A program made the position numbers and the translations under genes. From an uncultured Bacteroidota bacterium (lineage in GTDB: Bacteria; Bacteroidota; Bacteroidia; Flavobacteriales; BACL11), in assembly GCA_902587125.1 (NCBI GenBank), contig CACIJW010000002.1, positions 84,380 through 148,379 on the forward strand: a stretch of DNA of 64,000 nucleotides, written 5' to 3'. Under the pieces are notes generated by a model that worked only from the letters and a program-made list of their open reading frames with translations, made no database searches and was not told the DNA's origin. Of this stretch, positions 61,552 to 64,000 are shown in pieces. The first letter of the stretch is position 1. Every line of letters starts with the position of its first letter.

Positions 61552-62592
61552 ATGAAAAAGTTTTATTTAATAATTTTTATATCATTAGCATCTTTTTTTG
61601 CTTTTGGTCAGCAGTTAACAACTGAAAATATACTGTATGATGGAAATAATAGGCAATATTTAGTTTATGTTCCTCAATCTTATTCTTCCTCATCACCAAC
61701 TCCAATTTTATTCGCATTTCACGGAGGATCAGGCTATGCAAATGATTTTATGAATTACGAGGCTGATTTCAGATCAATTGCTGATACGGCAGGTTTTATT
61801 TTAGTTTATCCTCAAGCATTAGAAGATCCAAATGATGGCGGATCTACGAATTGGTTACACAAGGAACCCACTGATCATAAGGATGAATTTTTTGTTGAAA
61901 CTTTAATTGATACTTTATCATCAGTTTATAACATTGATAATAGTAGGGTTTATGCTTGTGGATATTCATTAGGCGGGATGTTTTCTTATACACTAGCATG
62001 CAGCATAAATGATAAGATTGCAGCTATAGGTTCTGTTGCTGGCGCATGCTTTTATGGTGCTTTTGCTGCTTGTAATGTAAATCATCCAACAGCAGTATTA
62101 ACTATTAATGGGACTGATGATGGTATTCATCCATACAACGATCCAAATGGATGGTATTTTCCAGTTACATCAATTGATAGCTTTTGGGCAACTACAAATA
62201 ATACTGATATAACACCAATAGTTACTCAGGTCCCAGACATTAACCCAAATGATGGAAGCACTGTTGAAAGATATTCATGGCAAAATGGAAATGGATGCGT
62301 ATCAGTTGAAGAACTAAAAATAATAAATGGAGGACACGATTGGCCATCTCCTTTAAATTCTTGGGCCAATCAAGATATTAATGCAAATGTTGAAATTTGG
62401 AATTTTGTTTCAAAGTTTAACACTTCTGGTTTAATTAACTGTTCTAGCACAAACACTGAAAATCAGCAACTATCTCAGGATGGTAAGCTTGTAAAAAGAT
62501 TTAATTTACTTGGTAAAGAAGTGAAAAATGGCTCTTTGGTAATTGATTTGTTTGACAATGGAAAAACAAAGAAAGTTTTTATAGTTAAGTAA
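61552..62592 (+). CDS. Secreted esterase/PHB-depolymerase-like hydrolase with T9SS sorting tail (paralogue of the preceding gene)
   Basis: The 346-residue protein has a signal peptide (FISLASFFAFGQQ), FAFHGGSGYANDF (about 55-67), nucleophile GYSLGG (137-142, Ser139), TINGTDDG (Asp) and INGGHDWPS (His). The tail KLVKRFNLLGKEV and FDNGKTKKVFIVK matches the same sorting-domain type as its neighbour. Order, motifs and spacing match the upstream gene throughout, so the pair arose by tandem duplication; they differ enough that recombination between them is unlikely to be recent. Confidence 0.87.
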   Translation: MKKFYLIIFISLASFFAFGQQLTTENILYDGNNRQYLVYVPQSYSSSSPTPILFAFHGGSGYANDFMNYEADFRSIADTAGFILVYPQALEDPNDGGSTNWLHKEPTDHKDEFFVETLIDTLSSVYNIDNSRVYACGYSLGGMFSYTLACSINDKIAAIGSVAGACFYGAFAACNVNHPTAVLTINGTDDGIHPYNDPNGWYFPVTSIDSFWATTNNTDITPIVTQVPDINPNDGSTVERYSWQNGNGCVSVEELKIINGGHDWPSPLNSWANQDINANVEIWNFVSKFNTSGLINCSSTNTENQQLSQDGKLVKRFNLLGKEVKNGSLVIDLFDNGKTKKVFIVK

Positions 62593-63609
62593 CTATTTCT
62601 TTATCAAAATAATCTTTTCAGACTTTCTGTCTGACTTTCTTATCATTAAATTACCTTTTTTTATTGTTTTAATTTTTTGTCCATTCAAGTTAAAAAATTC
62701 AATATTTGTTTCTTTAGAATCTTTTATCTCGTTAAGATTAGTTGGGTTAATGTTTAACCGTAGGCCTACTGGTAAATGATCAGAAATTGTATTGTCATAT
62801 TGATAAAAGTTTTGAAAATAGTTGTCTACTCTAATTGTTTTCACATCAAGTTGTTGGTCATTTACTAATGGTAATAAACTTTTGGATAAAATAATATGAT
62901 CTAAGTGGGACGGCCAGTTGGGAAATGACCAATTACTAGTTATCTGATTTGGTATATGATCATCAACAATTTTCCAATTTAGAGAATCATTAATTACTGA
63001 TATAAAGATGTTGTCATATATATTGTCTTCAATTAAATCATTCAAATCACCAAGAACAATAGCATTTGAGTAGTTATTATTGTCAATATAATTTTTTAGA
63101 TAATTCATAGCTTGTAGTCTTCTGTTTTCTTCGTCAGAGCTATCTCCTAGATTCAATGTTCCATCACCACAACATTTAAAATGATTATTAAATATATTTA
63201 AGTTCATGCCATTGTAGTTTATTTCTAACACAAATGGTGTTCTACCCGCAAAAACATAATCATAATCATCTAATATTGAATATGATGAATCAATTGTAAT
63301 TAAATTCTTGTAGAGAAAAGCAAGATTTAGATTTGATGTATTTTTAACTAATCCACTGTATCCTAAAAGTTGATTTTTTAAAATATTGAAACTTCCAATA
63401 TTATCAATTTCTTGAAAAGCATAAACATCAGCATCAATCTTTTCAATTATTGATTTTAAAGAGTCAATAGTAATATTTCCATTTTTAGGAAACCACTCAA
63501 GATTCCATGTTACTATGTCTAATGTGTTGCTAGTGCCAAAATCTAAATAATTATTTTGTGCTTTAGTAAGAAAGGGTAATATGATAATAACTATTAGATA
63601 TAGTCTCAT
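62593..63609 (-). CDS. Secreted endonuclease/exonuclease/phosphatase-family protein with T9SS sorting tail
   Basis: The 338-residue protein has a signal peptide (IVIIILPFLTKAQ) and an EEP domain with VTWNLEWFPK (about 33-42), YAFQEIDN (about 64-71, catalytic Glu), FNNHFKC (about 140-146, His), IVLGDLNDL (about 190-198, Asp/Asn) and ISDHLPVGL (about 277-285, Asp-His). The C-terminus TNIEFFNLNGQKIKTI is a short type A-like sorting tail. It may be an extracellular DNase or a phosphodiesterase used for phosphate scavenging. ATG 63609 overlaps the DoxX-like stop by one base (TGATG). Confidence 0.86.
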   Translation of the reverse strand: MRLYLIVIIILPFLTKAQNNYLDFGTSNTLDIVTWNLEWFPKNGNITIDSLKSIIEKIDADVYAFQEIDNIGSFNILKNQLLGYSGLVKNTSNLNLAFLYKNLITIDSSYSILDDYDYVFAGRTPFVLEINYNGMNLNIFNNHFKCCGDGTLNLGDSSDEENRRLQAMNYLKNYIDNNNYSNAIVLGDLNDLIEDNIYDNIFISVINDSLNWKIVDDHIPNQITSNWSFPNWPSHLDHIILSKSLLPLVNDQQLDVKTIRVDNYFQNFYQYDNTISDHLPVGLRLNINPTNLNEIKDSKETNIEFFNLNGQKIKTIKKGNLMIRKSDRKSEKIILIKK

Positions 63610-63980
63610 CAAATCATATTATATAGCAAAATTAGAATAGTTAGAACTGCTAAAGCAGGAACAGATTTTTTAATAGGATCTTTAATTTTAATATGCATAA
63701 TTAGTGATCCAAACATTATGATAATTAAAGTTAATATTGCAATTTCTTCAAATGATTTTAGCCAAATACTAAGAAATATTAGTGATGCAGTTAAAACTTT
63801 TAAAGTGCCTATAAGATAAAAAGACCACGTAGGTAAATTGTAAACTGAAAATTCTTCAAATAATGTTTTAGCTTCACCACCTCTGAAAGGAGTAGATAGA
63901 TTTTTCCTAAACAACCATACATTTAGAATAGTTGAAAAAATTATAAACTTTAGTATATAAGTTATTGTTATTAAGCTCAC
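63609..63980 (-). CDS. DoxX-like small integral membrane protein
   Basis: The 123-residue protein has four hydrophobic helices. It carries FRKNLSTPFRGGEAKTLFEEF (about 24-44) and YLIGTLKVLTASLIFLSIWL, the pattern of Bacteroidota DoxX-like proteins. DoxX-family members are linked to membrane redox functions, without a firm role here. The start is GTG at 63980; an upstream start beyond the visible stretch is unlikely but cannot be fully excluded near the window edge. It is coupled to the nuclease-fold gene. Confidence 0.7.
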   Translation of the reverse strand: MSLITITYILKFIIFSTILNVWLFRKNLSTPFRGGEAKTLFEEFSVYNLPTWSFYLIGTLKVLTASLIFLSIWLKSFEEIAILTLIIIMFGSLIMHIKIKDPIKKSVPALAVLTILILLYNMI

Positions 63981-64000
63981 CTAACAAATTTATTAATTTT

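Overview
The window is a gene-dense, strongly AT-rich chromosome segment from a member of the Bacteroidota, most probably a marine-type Flavobacteriales bacterium with a streamlined genome. The evidence is a short 287-residue housekeeping sigma factor, promoters matching the Bacteroidota element TAnnTTTG, a tmRNA tag ending GENNYALAA, type IX secretion parts (PorT, PorX) with T9SS-type sorting tails on secreted proteins, an lpxD-lpxC-fabZ-lpxA-efp run, and a flavobacterial-type crtI-crtB-crtZ cluster. Intergenic gaps are mostly under 60 bp, many genes overlap by ATGA, and several start with TTG or GTG. No tRNA, rRNA, insertion sequence, phage or CRISPR array was seen.

Layout. 1-6.2 kb: the end of purL, a TonB-dependent receptor, a previously hidden 50-residue lipoprotein gene with an arsC-like phosphatase, and an M23 peptidase. 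6.2-7 kb: a coiled-coil gene, zapA and a probable 6S RNA. 7-15.4 kb: a light and B12 island. A CarH-like MerR/cobalamin regulator and a TIGR01777 protein diverge from crtI, crtB, a conserved unknown, an idi remnant, crtZ and an SRPBCC gene, followed on the other strand by photolyase, GNAT, a 6-PTPS/QueD homologue and an unknown gene. 15.4-15.8 kb: tmRNA. 15.8-24.8 kb: housekeeping genes (saccharopine/alanine dehydrogenase-like, rpe, rpoD, pnp, rpsO, accD, fba, a SpoU methyltransferase, porT). 24.8-37.1 kb: one long minus-strand series with a heptose kinase, aspC, meaB, ridA, yggS, DUF1015, serA, serC, efp and the lipid A genes, then an HD hydrolase. 37.1-46.6 kb: porX-tsaE-ald plus proline dehydrogenase, an O-methyltransferase, a Cys-rich repeat protein, psd, cdsA, ftsH and rsfS. 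46.6-57.3 kb: birA, pyrE, Nudix, an LTA-synthase-like protein, TlpA, a TPMT-type methyltransferase, an orphan glycosyltransferase, a CobW GTPase, an SDR and a DEAD-box helicase. 57.3-64 kb: a B12-riboswitch-controlled btuB plus surface-lipoprotein operon, two tandem secreted esterases, a secreted nuclease/phosphatase-fold protein and a DoxX-like protein.

Connections. Cobalamin links the two accessory regions: the btuB operon under a cobalamin riboswitch imports the vitamin, and the CarH-like regulator (Wx9EH and ExHxxG motifs) probably uses it to sense light and control carotenoid and photorepair genes. The crt control region holds five TATACAA half-sites placed on both divergent promoters. 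The most striking single feature is a run of nine cytosines in crtZ that shifts the frame and removes its last histidine cluster; in such an AT-rich genome this is either a phase-variation switch or a sequencing error. Next to it lies what looks like the decayed C-terminus of an isopentenyl-diphosphate isomerase gene.
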